The notes: generated by a model not told the origin, from the letters alone. DNA of 64,000 nucleotides from Saururus chinensis (GCA_035235625.1 CP141144.1:20829014-20893013), one strand, 5' to 3'. Shown: positions 45,983 through 58,200, counted from the first letter of the stretch. Translations and numbers: made by a program.

Positions 45983-46659
45983 CAATCAATAGGAAGGTTT
46001 CTACAGGATTTACTATTATGCCCAGTTTGTTTGCACCTCCCACATTTGTACCCTACTCTACCATTTCTCTCTATGGTCACACGGTCCATTGTATTCCTAA
46101 TGTGAACAGATCGTGGGTGATCAAGTTATCTTGTTGCTCTTGGAGGGAATAACACATAAGGTATATCTCTCTCCCAAAACTCTTGACTACGAAGAGAATA
46201 GAATTGTGCGGAGTACACATTTCTATAAGCAGTCGAAGTGTAATAAAGTCCTGCCTGTATAGGCTCCCGCCGTTTTCCCCACACGGCAATAAGGTGTGAG
46301 CAAGGATACAAGTAGACTTGAGGGAGATTGCATGTACAAATATGAAGAACCGCATTCACCACAACCTTCCGGCCACGCATTGACATCACTTCATACTCGT
46401 TGCAATTGATCCTGTTAATTATGTACTCCCCAATTCTTCTTGTTTATTCTCTAATTAACCCTTCAATCCTGGGAGTATACGGGGTGGCCATGGCATCCGA
46501 AGCAGAAGATCGTTTCACAAAGAATTTTACTACACAATAAAAAGTAGTTGACACTAAAGCTTGCATGGGTAATCCTCGTGCCCCCTTCAAGAGGTTATTT
46601 AAACTTTCAGCCATATTTGTAGTCGCCATGCATAGAGACCGATTGATTACAAGAGACAC
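45983..46659 (-). pseudogene. MULE transposase C-terminal region (SWIM finger and zinc knuckle)
   Basis: The minus strand from 46659 reads NRSLCMATTNMAESLNNLLKGAR (the TTNMAESLN..LKG.R signature following the MULE catalytic domain) and LPMQALVSTTFYCVVKFF. After a stop and frame change comes a SWIM-type finger, CTCNLPQVYLYPCSHLIAV, then YYTSTAYRNVYSAQF. Last is a CCHC zinc knuckle, YKCGRCKQTGHNSKSC. A GT donor follows (GATTG|GTAAAC) and leads to the PMD exon. The DDE catalytic part is absent. Confidence 0.85.
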
Positions 46660-47543
46660 TGTGCGGCCAAGTTAAGTTCGCTTGGCTGCCAACTTCAAAT
46701 TACCTATAGGGCCTCTTAGGGGCCACAAACATGATTGGAAATGGAAATGGAAATGGAAATGAGCTCATTTGTTTTAGAAATGAGTAGATCCATCTAGATG
46801 GAACTGAATGAATAGGGTTAACTTTGATAACTTGTTAATGTCATCCACTTCTAGGGCAATTCATCAAACATCATATAAACATTAACTCATTTGTGACTCT
46901 AGCATTAATAAAAAAACAACCAAAACTTTTCATTAAGAAAGAGATAAATGAATACTTATTCTTTAACTTTAACATCTGAATCATTAGAAAAACAGTCGTT
47001 TTGTGTTCTATGTCTAAATTCTACTCACATAAAAAATCACATCAAGGGAAAACAAACCTATGTCTGTGGTCAGACGGTGTAGGAATGGTGCATGCGGAGC
47101 GGATCTGGGTGGACGGTGGAGGAATCGTGTGTGAGGATGGTCGGATGGTGGTTTCCCTTGGTGATTTGGGCGGAGCACTGTGCGGGCTGAGAAAGTTTGA
47201 AACGGAGTAGATGAACGGAAAGAGGAACGTCAGGGTAAATAGAGAGTGGATTTCGTTGTTTAGAAGGACAAATATAGCTTAAGTTGATTTCGTTCTTCAA
47301 AATGATGAAATCCACTTAAAGCACCCGGGCGTGAGTGAGTTTGACAAAAGGCGAAGTGGTGAGATTTCATACTTTGGAATGACAAAATTTGTTTAAGTTG
47401 ATTTCATCTTTTTTAAAAAAATGCCTTGGAGGCGTCAGTGCTTAACGAATGCCTATGTGATTAAAAAGAATACTTTAAAAAATATTTCCCAAAGTACATT
47501 ATTTTAGTAAATATTTTTTTAATATTATTTAAATAATTTTCCT

Positions 47544-48417
47544 CATATTGCACCATTTAGGACCTTTTTCTTATTTCTTTTTTTTCCCTTACTTTGGAGT
47601 CATTGACTAGTTCGTTTATGAACTTCAACATCAGTCATTACATGAATAATAGATTCCTGTAATTCAAAGTTAGTCATTAGAGGAATAGCAGATTCATGAT
47701 CAGTTCCACCATACAAGCCCTTCAAAGGGCGCAAGAATGGCAGTTAAAAGTATTTGAAATATAAAACACATAAATAAAAATTTTCTTTCCTAACAGCTGA
47801 AGCTTTTTGAAAAACTTGGTTATAAAAAAAAACAGTAGATTTTGGGTTGTAAACACTTTTTTTGTTTCTTCTAAAATAGACGTTAATGAAAACCCCTGTT
47901 AAATTATCGTTGGAGTACATGCTGAAAACCATTGCCATACTTTGACGGCACGAAGATGTTATGCCAAATGCAGAATAGTCTTCATTGATGCACCATAATA
48001 GCCAAGTCGTCAGACGTTAAAACCATAGCATCCAGCTATATGACATGAAGTATACAGTAATTGCACAAGCGTATTGAAATATACAGCATTTGCCAGAAAG
48101 GAGCACTTTGGATTCTTCAGCTACCTCTTTCTAAACTAGGATGCATCATCTCATTACAGAAGTCCAAAATTTCAGTTAAACGATGATAAGAAAAACATGC
48201 ATTTCTTTATTTTTTTTAGGGAAATGGCCGTCAAAGAATCCACTCATGATGCGGGAACAATGTGAGATCCGTCTAGTTTCAGGCTTCAAAGCCAATTATC
48301 AAGCACACATGCTTTGTGTTCAACATGGCATCAAACGCTATGGGTGACAACTAGTCCATCAATTACAAATTGAAAAAAAGATATGGGCTGATAGTCTACA
48401 AAACAACACGCAAAAAC
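47544..48417. other. Intergenic sequence between MULE and the small membrane-protein gene
   Basis: The stretch is AT-rich. 48050-48417 is probably the 3' UTR of the downstream minus-strand gene. Nothing else was recognised; open frame 47744-47938 has no identifiable product. Confidence 0.4.
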
Positions 48418-51132
48418 TTATGCAAGAGGGTCCTTTGATTTGGCCTGTGCTAGCAACTCTTCTCTAACACGCCTAATTTCAGCTTCCCTCTCCAACCTCT
48501 CCTGCTGAAATAAACACAAATGATCTCAGTTCGAACAATATAAAAGGCACATTGAACATTAAGTAATTTATGCCATATGATTTCATAACAGAGGAAATAT
48601 ATAGTAGACAGTGCAAATGGATATGACTTGTATGGCAATATCGTACTGATAAGAATCATAGCTGAATAAATCTTGCAGTTAAAACCCAATAGGTGTAAAA
48701 GAAAAGGAAAGAAAGCTTCTAAACATAAGTGCATTTGATCAACATAATCCAGCCTCACAGTGCATATATCTTAACATGGCAATAGAAACAAAAAAGATAA
48801 ACATAACTTTCTTCACCTCCATCATATGGTTCAAATTCGGAGTTTGAAATCAATAAAAGGTGAGTTATTTAGACATGTTCGCTAATTCATTTTATAAAAG
48901 AAAGAAAAGAAACATTATCTTGTGTCAACAAAGCTACCAAGTTGTCTTTTACGGTTAATCGTTCTTAAAATCTTATAGATGATTTGTGGCAAGTAAAAGG
49001 CTCTGTCTATGCTAGATATAGAAGGTAATTAATACAAAGCAAGCAGTGCTCTCATCCTGATAAGCTTACTTTGATTTAACAAATACGAATTGCATATTTC
49101 AAATCAAATGCCCTGTTACAATAGAAGATAACTACACATTTACCAAATGAACTCAGAGCTGAAAATAGACAAAATCCACATAAAAGAGAACCAATCATTT
49201 ATCAGCAAAAAAAATTCAAGAATAACTCATGAGAATGAATCAAATGCCGAATTTATGCCTCAAATTGAACGATATGGAAATTCTCAACTGTTCCTACTCC
49301 ATTACGAGGTAACTGACATGACGAACACTTTTAAATAGAACCAATTGCTGGTCCGCACAAATATAATAAGCACCAAGGAAGAACATCGAATATGGTATGA
49401 CACCCAGTAACCATTGATATGATTTGTCAATCTGCAAATGAAGGTGGTCTTCAACTGCATTCAATCAGATTAAGCTGTTCGGCCAGCATTGCAAAACAAT
49501 TTTGGGGACTTCTCACCAATGGAAACTCTTAAAGTACGATTCACTCATACAACATCATGAATTCTTCTATTTGGGCTGTTTTGGAGAACATTACATCTCC
49601 ATTTGCTTGGAGATCCATCTTGCATATGTGAGAAACACCTATGCAGCATAAGCAATATTAAATAGGAGATGGGAGGAAAACACTATTCTGGCTAGATCCT
49701 TGGTCTGGGAATTCTATTCTTGTCCACCAGTTTGGTAACCAATTTTTTTATCATCTCCATAGTCATATGTGTGCTAGCATCTCAGCTAGTATTTCGAATG
49801 CAATTTATACCTTTGATGGGGCCTCTTAGAGTTGGGTTATGACATGTACTTAATATGATTAATCCTCTTCTGCCCACATTCCAGATGCTATATTATGGAA
49901 GTCTTTAGCCTCCTCTATCTAACCTCATGCTCCTAAACTAGAGAAGCCTTCTGTTGTATGGTATAAACATCACATCCCACAGCCCTCCTTTTATCTCTTA
50001 GTTGATGTTAAAGGGAAAGCTCCTCACCCTCGATTGTATTCGAAGGTTAGACATCTCTTTGGCTAATGAATGGGTCTTCTGTAAGACCAACTTGGAGTCC
50101 ATTCTTGATTCCACGTCGCTTCTTCTGGTGCTCTTACTCGAAGTAGATAAATATTTCCATCTTACGGTTAATGCATCTTCAGCTTTGCACTCAGAAATTT
50201 TCAAGATTTGGTCACTCCCATTCTCCATCATTGCAAGTGGCAGCCCTCCCTTGTGTTCATTTTGAAGACTTTTGTCAACAATAAATATATTCCTCATTTG
50301 GCAAGAACGAATGCCTGAATATTCGAAGGAGCTCAAAAACAAAATCCCTTTGCCTGTTCAGAGAATGAACTGCCTTACTTATATATCAGCTTCTCCCAAT
50401 CCTACCAAGTTTTTCAGTGAATTTTCTTTTTTTCATTAAAATACAGTGTATGACGTGATATATTTTCAATTTCCAAGCTTGTAAACTATTCTTCTTGTAT
50501 TATTCCCCCATTGATTGATTACTGAAATTTGGGGTGCAAACCCAAGCTTACCGAAGGGGAAAAAAGTAAAAAAAAATATAGTGGCGTGAATTTATTAAAA
50601 GAATGGAACTTTACAAGCAAAGTACTGGTAGTAGAAGTCCTTAAATATTAGTCAAAACCCCACATCAAATACGAGTATGACACCAAACAAGATCAGTAAT
50701 CAGCCGACAACAGGATCTATGTCTCGTTGATATTTCAAAACCCAAAGAAACATATGAACAGTTTCTTCCCCCAATTATGAAATCATTCTGCAAATAAGAG
50801 AAATGGGTCACAATCCAAACCGTAAAAAACAAGTGCCACAGCCCGTTCTTCTCCATAGAACCGCGGGCACTCCAAAAAAAAAAGTCCCAATTTTCCACCC
50901 AATCCCACATCGAAACTTCACTGCTGTAATCTCACAACCTCCCAATTTGATCAAACTCAACATTCATCAACGACAGCAAAGAGAACAACCAGAGATGAGA
51001 GATGAGAATGAAGGGGGAGGGGAGTACCTTCTCGTCCTGGTGGAGGGCGATCCAGACGTGGACCTTATCCATAGACTGCCAGAAAACGAACGCCCCAAGC
51101 GTCATCGCGAAGTAGGTCGACACCTTCACCAT
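48418..51132 (-). CDS. Conserved plant small membrane protein (63 aa, 2 exons)
   Basis: Exon 1 is 51028-51132 and exon 2 is 48418-48504, separated by a 2.5-kb GT-AG intron. The protein starts MVKVSTYFAMTLGAFVFWQS, a single membrane-spanning segment. It continues MDKVHVWIALHQDEK into a charged helix QERLEREAEIRRVREELLAQ and ends KSKDPLA. Residues 1-35 are exon 1. The pattern matches an uncharacterised small protein conserved across land plants; I know of no assigned function. The charged C-terminal helix could be a coiled coil facing the cytosol or matrix. The start is chosen because conservation begins there and an upstream in-frame extension (to 51246) looks like leader sequence. The intron contains a LINE relic in the opposite orientation. 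Confidence 0.85.
49650..50400 (+). mobile_element. LINE reverse-transcriptase zinc-binding tail, relic inside an intron
   Basis: Plus-strand translation gives FWLDPWSGNSILVHQF, then a block ending VVWYKHHIPQPSFYLLVDVKGKAPH, and FCKTNLES. These match the order of the zf-RVT region of plant LINEs (FW.DPW, VW....IP..SF.LW...KG.L, C..C....ES). Several stops and frame shifts occur. It lies in the intron of the 63-aa gene, in antisense. Confidence 0.7.
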
Positions 51133-52884
51133 CTCCTCCTCCTTTCCGCCTTCTGTTTCCCTAATCGGGAGCAATCGGCAGCGCGAGAAGAAAGCTGAAG
51201 GGTCTCTGCTCAGCTGGGCTGGCAAGGCCGGGGAGTCGAGGCCCAAGAAACCGGTGACACACTGACACTATGGCCCAGGCCCATAATTAATATAGAAAAA
51301 TATTTACGTGACGTTCAAAAACGACGCCAAAAACCTACTTCATCTTCCTATCACTATTTTAACATCACATTAATATATTATATAATATAAAATTTATACT
51401 ATAAATTTTTTATAAAAAAAAAATTTATGAGTATGGCTTTGCACTACAGTATAAGATCTTAATTTTATGGTAGAGGGGCATAAAACTAATCTTTAGGGTT
51501 TGTAAATAGTTTATATAAATATAGGCGTGAAATCTAGGCTCACACGCCGTAGCATAAGATCTTAAGTAATGTCCACCGTCAATTTGATTCAAAAGCCTAT
51601 AATGCTTAGGTTCATGTCGACGCATGTAAGCCCAAACTTATCCAAATAGGCTTCAAAAACAAAAACTATGAAATCCGAGTTCAAATAGTCCCTCTATTCA
51701 TAGTCATATGTTAAAAGAATGAGAAAATTGTATATAAGGATATTTGTCAAACTCTATTTACTCAAAACTCTAGTTTTGTAATTTTCTTCCATATAAATCT
51801 TATAGTAACAAATTTTTAAATTTAAGATGAAGGTTATTAAATCACACCTTCTTTTCACATACCTATTACTTAAACAATTATAAATTTATAATATATAATA
51901 TATATATTTTAAATATTTATTGTTTGGAGAGCCCATGGGCCGGTCCAAGGCCCAGCACATCGGGCCTATGGGCTGTGCTGGGCCTCCACTTTGGAGGCGC
52001 AAGTTGGGCAAGTCAGGCCCAACCCATACACGGGCCCTCTATGAGTGTGGCATGTTGCCACCTTTATATGTGATTAAATACGTTACTTGGATTGCACGGA
52101 CAACTTCTTACTTGTGTACTATACTTGCTAAAAATCCGCCTATTTGGATAGCCACAAATAAAGATCAATCATCCTAGTGATTGATCGTTGGATGGGTTTT
52201 TAGCACCGAAGCACTGTTTTAAATTTCAACACACTTCATTTCAAATCTATTTTACTCTAAACTCTTCCAAAGAGTTCTCAGAGGTGAATAGAGGCAATTT
52301 GAGGAGGTTTTGCACTTTTCAAGACCGGATTTCCACATTGATTTGAAGATTTTCTCTATGGCCAAGGTAAAAACCAAACCTAAAATTTTAATTTTTAGTG
52401 GGCTTTAACATATTTTAATGAGTTTTGAACCGGTAGGATTGTTAGAAATAGTTAGATCTACCTTTGTTTTAAATTTCATGTGATTTGATCCATTAAATTT
52501 TGAGATTTAGTGAAAAATCAAGTGCAGTTTCAACTTTTTATCTTAAATTGGGGATTTTTCAAAATTGCAGGTTTCTAATCAAAATTGATTATAGGTCTAA
52601 TTATAAAGTTTGTTTAATTCACCGAGATATATTATGGGTTCAAATTTGGAGTTAATTTGGCACAATTTTTTTAGGGTTTATTTAAATTTCAAATTTTAAA
52701 TTTTCGTACTCATTTTAAGAATTTTTAAAATTTTAGAATATTTCTTATTATCATTTATTTAGCCCTAGGTTGTTTTATTGTCATTTAATTTAGATGAGAA
52801 GAGTGAAGAAGCAGAAGGCAGCTGAGTCAGGGTTAGAGGACCGAGGGGCAGCTAGTAGTGGATCAGAAAGAGTTAGACCCATAT
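51133..52884. other. Intergenic region upstream of the small gene; repeat-like
   Basis: 51133-51290 is the leader and promoter of the small gene, GC-rich. 51290-51900 is AT-rich without features. 51918-52020 has GGGCCGG/CCGGCCC-type words like those at hAT ends. 52080-52884 resembles retrotransposon internal or flanking DNA next to the LTR at 52885, but no protein motif was found. Confidence 0.4.
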
Positions 52885-53561
52885 TGTAACACCATGTGCT
52901 TTGATTATGCTTTAACCAGAGGGTTAGGGATAATTACATAATTTTAAGGGGTTTCAAGGAATGAAATCTCAGTATATAAATAGATCTCAAAGTAACGAAT
53001 GTAACGATTTAAAGAACACGTGAAACGGAGGTCGAGAGCAAAAGTTACAACCTCAAGAAATGTGACACAAGGGCAAAACCCATGTAAGAAGTGCGGAATA
53101 ACCTAGCCATATAAGGTCCAGTTTCAAAAGGCTCATCCATATGAGTCCATCAATATGAAGAACATACAATTCCAACTTTGGGATAAGAAGTAGCGTTTTG
53201 AAGTTGGAATTGTATTTGAGTAAAATAATAATAAAATAATAAAGAAAAAGATAAAATAGATGATGTCAACAGGAGGTGGGGCTGCATGATCGCAGTCTTC
53301 AGCATGACATGTGGACCTTGCAATCTCGCAGTCGGCCGTGTAGCTCGGGGAGAGACACACGACTAGTGTGCGTGTTACACGGTGTACACGCAACAATGTC
53401 GTATGCTCTGTTGATAGCGCAATGATGTGTGCATCGACCACAGGTGCAGTCGAATAGGCATGCGACATCTGGCACTCGTATCCCTTTTCTGTCGTGCTCT
53501 CGCATGCCTTCTTCTATAATTTTGGATTTTCATCCAAACTTTGGGAAGAGTTTTCTGGGTC

Positions 53562-53566
53562 GTTTC
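53562..53566. repeat. Target-site duplication GTTTC, left copy
   Basis: GTTTC at 53562-53566 is repeated at 55214-55218, immediately outside the TG...CA ends of the inserted LTR. Confidence 0.88.
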
Positions 53567-55213
53567 TGTAACGTCCCTCGTATTTTCAAATAAAAGAAAA
53601 TAATTTTTAAAAACGTAACAAAATTTAATTGCAATTGCCAAGGATCACCGTGTACTAAAACAGTAATTACAACATACTTTGTATTATACAAAGATTGTCA
53701 AAATTAGGCATCACATGCCTTTGTACATTGGTCAATACAATAATTTACATAAGTACAAAGAAACAGTAGTACAAAATTTGTAATTTAAGGAAACCCTTCG
53801 TCGACTCCTTCAGAATCGAGTGAAACACCTGCAGAGTCTGAGGGTAGGTGAGTAAATTTATACTCAGTAGGTCGAATTAAGTTCTAAGAATATGCTTCGT
53901 GCACATGCCATTTTTCTTTTTGGAAATCATCCGGAAAACCTGAAAACACGATCACAGAACGTCGCGATACCAGACGACTTACACTCGCGCCCATGGGGTG
54001 ACGCAAGACTGAAAGGAAGGGATTTACCCATGACATCCCAATCCTGTGCACGCCAGATGCCAAATTTGGCAGTATCCAAAATCATAATAATTCTTAGCTC
54101 CGAAGAACCGAGAACTATCCAGAGGGCACGATTGCCCAAAACTCGGTGAAATTTTCGAAAAGAGGAGATGATTTTGAAGTCAGAGCTTTTGTTTTTATAA
54201 AGTAACAGAAAACTTTTAGTAAAACTTTAGCGAGTCAAAATCTCGGCATACGATTAGAATTTAACACTACCTACCTATAATACGTGCGAAATCTCCTCGT
54301 AGAGTAAATAGAGTCCCGCCTTAATATATCAGCCTTCGAGCAAGAATTTCGGCAAAATAACCACTCCAACGCGTAGAATGCCCTTGATTAAGTAAGGTAG
54401 GGCTTTGGAACGGGTTAAAAAGGTTTAGGAATGGCCCAGAAACAGTAAAAAGATGAAAAGGGAAGATTAGGGAAGGGGCATGTTTTTTGAGGTCTTAGAG
54501 GGGTCGCCTTGGGAAAATAATGCTTCCGGTGCGTAGAGCACCCTTAAATTAGTAGGAAACAGGTTTTGAAACGTGAAAATCGGACTTAAAACGGGTCGGG
54601 AATGGTGAAAACAGTGAAGGGGTTGAAAATCGGATGTGGGTGAAAAATATGGCCGGAAAGGGTATATATAGGTGAGGGAGGGGAATATTCCGGTGGGCGC
54701 CACCGCCGGAACAGGTGGGCGCCCACCGGCGCCGCCAGAAAAACTGGCCGGCGCCCACTGGCACCGGCAAAACGAGGTTCGCGTGTGACGAACGCGCGTT
54801 CGTCACCGTGAACGTGCGGTTCATCTTGCGTTCAACACGCACGACGCGTGCATTCAGCGCGTGCCGCGCGGCACACGCCGAAAAAAAAATATTATTTTAT
54901 AATTTTTAATTCCAAAAATTCCAAAAATCGTAACTTCCTATCCCGAACTCCGATTTGTGCGTTCTTAGTACTGTTGAGTTCGTATTCACGAGCCCTATGA
55001 TACTAGACTATTTAAGAACTGTTCCACCTAAATTTTGAAAGTGGGTCCCGCCGGTCGACCACGTTCCCTGAGGTCGTAACTTTTGCTCCCGACCTCCGAT
55101 CTTCGCGTTTTAAGACTTATTACGCTCGCCTCCACGAGCTCTAACCAAAACTTAAGAAAATTATAAATAACAAAATATATAAGAAGATCGTGTTAGAAAT
55201 TAGGGTTATTACA
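53567..55213 (-). mobile_element. Solo LTR (1647 bp), minus orientation, inserted in another LTR
   Basis: The element is bounded by TGTAACGTCCC and GGTTATTACA and flanked by GTTTC duplications. On the minus strand it has the family-B order: GGAGGTCGGGAGCAAAAGTTACG near the start, a CpG-rich block (54685-54885) and a TATATATA box at 54663-54670. The solo state indicates LTR-LTR recombination after integration. It must be younger than the LTR it splits. The GC-rich part makes several spurious open frames. Confidence 0.9.
54663..54670 (-). promoter_or_regulatory. LTR TATA box, minus strand
   Basis: TATATATA in CCTATATATACCC on the minus strand, directly downstream of the CpG-rich block as in the sister LTRs. 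Confidence 0.65.
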
Positions 55214-56280
55214 GTTTCTGAGTTCATTTTTGTCCTTTCAGAAAGCGTTCTTAGCTAATTTGAGGATGTTCTACACAATGGAATTATCTATTCCGCAAGT
55301 TGGTGACTGTATAAGGGGTGAACATCCTGGGGCAAGAGGAAGCTTTGCCCGTCATCCTCTAATATCGAAGAAAGAGAAGTGGCCCGGAGGAAGAGGAGGC
55401 TCCGTCCTCCATTGTTGGGCCACAATGAGGAAAGTGGTCCAGAGTAGAAGAGGCTCCATCCTCCACTGAAGGCCATGCAGTCAAAGAAACATCCCCGGGT
55501 TAAGGGTAGGTTATGTCCTTAGTCTACAAGTGCAAAAAAAAGAAGAAAGAGTCTCCTAGTAAGGGGAAGGTTTGGCTGTTGTCTACAGGCACATAAAGAG
55601 AGAAGCGTCTTGGGGTAGGGGAGATTTTATCCACCTCCTATGGACGCGGGAAGTACAAAATCTCTCAAGAAAGTTATGTTTGTCGCCTTCGGGCCTCAAA
55701 GAGAGAAACACCCTGGGTTAAGAGAAGGTGATGTCTGCCACATCCGAATGCAATAAGAAAGATGTTTCTGAGCTAGAGGAGTTTATGTCTGCCATCTCCA
55801 GACCTGAAAGGGAAGATGCCCTAAGAAAAACTATAAACTCCGTACACCGCAACTGTTGGAACGTCTATAGGGGAGTAAGCATTTTTGACTTTTCAATTTA
55901 ATTTGATTTATATGCATGCTTATTTTAATTAATAATAATATATTAATTAAGATATATGATTTGCTATGATCTGATAGATTATGATATGTCCTGATTCAAT
56001 CTACTTTAATATGCTCCATTTAGATTCGATCTGCTATGAAATGTCCTCTTTTGATATGATATATTCTGATATGATCTAATATTTTTTGTTGTGTGTTTTG
56101 CTCACATCTGTCATAAAGTGAAATGTATGTTTTCACTGATTTATTTGTTTATGCTTGACTCTGATAATTTATGAGGTTTTCGTCTGATTCCAAATGATTT
56201 ATTCGGATATAAGGAAATATGTATTTTAATGAATATGATTTTGTGATGCTGAATGCATGTATTAGCCGTTAGGTAGTTAT

Positions 56281-57090
56281 TATTAAAAAAGATAATTGAA
56301 AGAAGATGGTACAAAATAAAGAAGGTAGGTGTAATAATTTTTTTTTAAAAAAGCACAAATGGTGTTTCTATTTGGAGATGTCAAAAATGGCGGCCCAAAT
56401 GGCACCCGGGTTGCAAAAACCGGGGTGCTATTTTCATCCTCTACAATAACCACGTAGGATGCCACATGGATTTGGCATCCTGGGTTTAAGAAGCTCTTAG
56501 GTCATTACTATAGAAGTCGCCAACTGGTTGATGCCGTTAAGCTTCATCGGATTAACCCATCAATGGGCCGTTGACCATTTCCGTAATTCACCTTTTTATT
56601 GAGCGCGCATTAGTATACCCTCTGGTCAAACCTCACTTCACGGTAGAAACTCGCAAACCTCACTTCACGGTAGAAACTCGCTTCATCGCCGAAATTTGCT
56701 TCATGGCCAAATTTAAAAAATGTGGAGTCAAAAATCAGACCTCCCACTACGTTTTCGCTTCTCACGAGTCAAACTTTGGAAATCACTAATCAGAAATCAG
56801 AACTCGCACACTGCAGTCAGTTGTTTCTGGGTAAATGAGGCATTCTATCAGTGTAAACAATATAAAACCCTATCCTAGGGATATTTCGGTACAATTTTTC
56901 TTGTATATCATGTATTGGGTTCTATGGCATTTAATCTTCAAAACTAGGAAATATGAAATTTAGTCTTCTTCAATCTGGTAATATAGAAAAATCTTCTTAA
57001 AAAACACTTGGAATTCTATACCCCGGCGTGAGTTGTAGCATGTCTAGCTATAGAGATACAGCGTAAGCTCGATGCCTTGTATGGGCATGC
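56281..57090. other. Unassigned sequence between LTR and P450 upstream region
   Basis: No gene was recognised. 56628-56681 holds two exact copies of a 26-bp word beginning AAACCTCACTTCACGGTAG. The open frames here have no recognisable product. Confidence 0.4.
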
Positions 57091-57094
57091 TAAT

Positions 57095-57265
57095 TGCCCC
57101 AGGTGATTCATTTATTAGTTTTTGCGCGCCATTTGTTGCTGCATGGCATGCATTGCCCGAGTCAGACATATAGATTTACTCAGGAACAAATTGGTCGAAT
57201 CAGCAGCAGCCTCATTGAGTTTTTAATATTCAGAAATGCAAAGTGGCATTTGAAACTAAGCAGTG
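57095..57265 (+). repeat. Diverged copy of the P450 promoter region
   Basis: The order GGTGATTCATT, GCATGGCATGCAT, GAACAAATTGGTCGAATC, CAGCCTCA, GAAATGCAAAGTGGCA parallels AGTGATTCATT, CCATGGCGTGCAT, TAACAAATTAGTCAATC, CAGCCTCA, AAAATGCAAGTGCCA at 59043-59168, directly upstream of the P450. It is a duplicate about 1.9 kb upstream, without a coding region. Confidence 0.65.
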
Positions 57266-57434
57266 TTGAGTTAAACAAAAAATAGCTCAACATATATAAA
57301 GAGTCGGGACAAGGCTCAGCATGGCAACATAGTCATCCCTCGAGTTCAAAGCCGAAGCAATGGAGAAGAGACTTTAAATAACTTGGAAGGTCGAATCTCC
57401 AGCCTCGATACGTTTAATTATTATATGTACAGTA

Positions 57435-58200
57435 GATCCAACTTGAAGGTTGGCCTCTCACCATATATTTATAACTTGAATTTTCATGTAAAACAGTTGT
57501 AGTCAAAGCTTTTCAGACGCCATGGTACGTAGTCTTGAAAACGAAAAGGAGTTACTTGAATAAAGTACGTAATTATTTTTAAAAATTGAAGGATTAAATA
57601 TATCAAGAAAAGATCCAACTTGGAGGTTGAACTCTGATCAAATCTATTTATAACTTGGATTTGCTGTAAAACAATCGATGTAGTCAAAACCTTTCAGATG
57701 TAATCACGAATAATTGAATTTATGCTGATCATGAAAAGGAGTAGTAGACTAAGTTGTTAAATAATGGAATTCTAAAAAAGGATAGATATGTTAAGAAAAT
57801 ATACAACTTGGACTTTTTTTTAAAGATCAGTACAACTTGGACTTTTTTTTTAAAGATCAGTACAACTCTGATCAAATCTATTTATAACTTGGATTTGATG
57901 TAAAACAATCGATGTAGTCAAAACCTTTCAGATGTCATCACGAATAATTGAATTTATGCTGATCATGAAAAGGAGTAGTAGACTAAGTTGTTAAATAATG
58001 GAATTCTAAAAAAAGATAGATATGTCAAGAAAATATACAACTTGGACTTTTTTTTTAAGATCAGTACAACTTGGACTTTTTTTAAACTATGATGATAATG
58101 AAAAGAAAAGTAGCTGCATAATTAAATAATGTAATTTTAGAAAGAAAAAAAAGGCATATAGAAAGAAAAGATCCAACTTGGAGGTTGAATTAAGAGGGAG
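57435..58200. repeat. Tandem repeat array of about 110-243-bp units upstream of the P450
   Basis: Units begin near 57435, 57612, 57855 and 58059. The second and third share long near-identical stretches (CTCTGATCAAATCTATTTATAA to GAATTCTAAAAAARGATAGATATGT). GATCNA..ACAACTTGGA words mark the unit borders. First and last units are diverged or partial. No coding sequence is present. Confidence 0.88.

Larger units (their letters stand above)
42948..47543 (-). mobile_element. Mutator-like element (about 4.6 kb) encoding transposase tail plus plant mobile domain
   Basis: Long terminal inverted repeats: 42948-43070 (GGGAATTTATTTAAATAAGA..., ending at GGCGCCTGCATG) mirrors 47430-47543 read in reverse (GGAAAATTATTTAAATAATA..., TTAAGCACTGACGCC). 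Weaker inverted similarity (GATTTCGTCCTTC blocks) extends each arm to about 300 bp. Long TIRs are typical of MULEs. No 9-bp target duplication was visible. On the minus strand it encodes a MULE transposase C-terminal region (46659-45983) followed by a plant mobile domain (about 45870-44100). The catalytic N-terminal part of the transposase is missing, so the copy is internally deleted. Repeats of GGAAAT (46738-46764) lie near the deletion. Confidence 0.85.
52885..56280 (+). mobile_element. Family-B LTR split by a second LTR; 3' end truncated
   Basis: The LTR begins TGTAACACCATGTGC at 52885 and matches the 8183 and 13426 LTRs (AACGATTTAAAGAACACGTGAAACGG, GAGCAAAAGTTA). It is interrupted at 53567-55213 by a minus-strand relative, then resumes with TTTCAGAAAGCGTTCTTAGCTAATTTGAGGATG and the same order of blocks as the sisters. 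The similarity stops in the TAGCCGTTAGGTAG block at about 56280, so the 3' end is lost. No coding sequence is present. Confidence 0.83.

Noticed and set aside
46738-46764. (GGAAAT)n as a regulatory array
   Set aside because: Only about four copies; a simple-sequence run inside the MULE.
54467-54909. GC-rich frames at 54.5-54.9 kb
   Set aside because: They lie in the CpG-rich promoter block of a solo LTR and have no protein family features.
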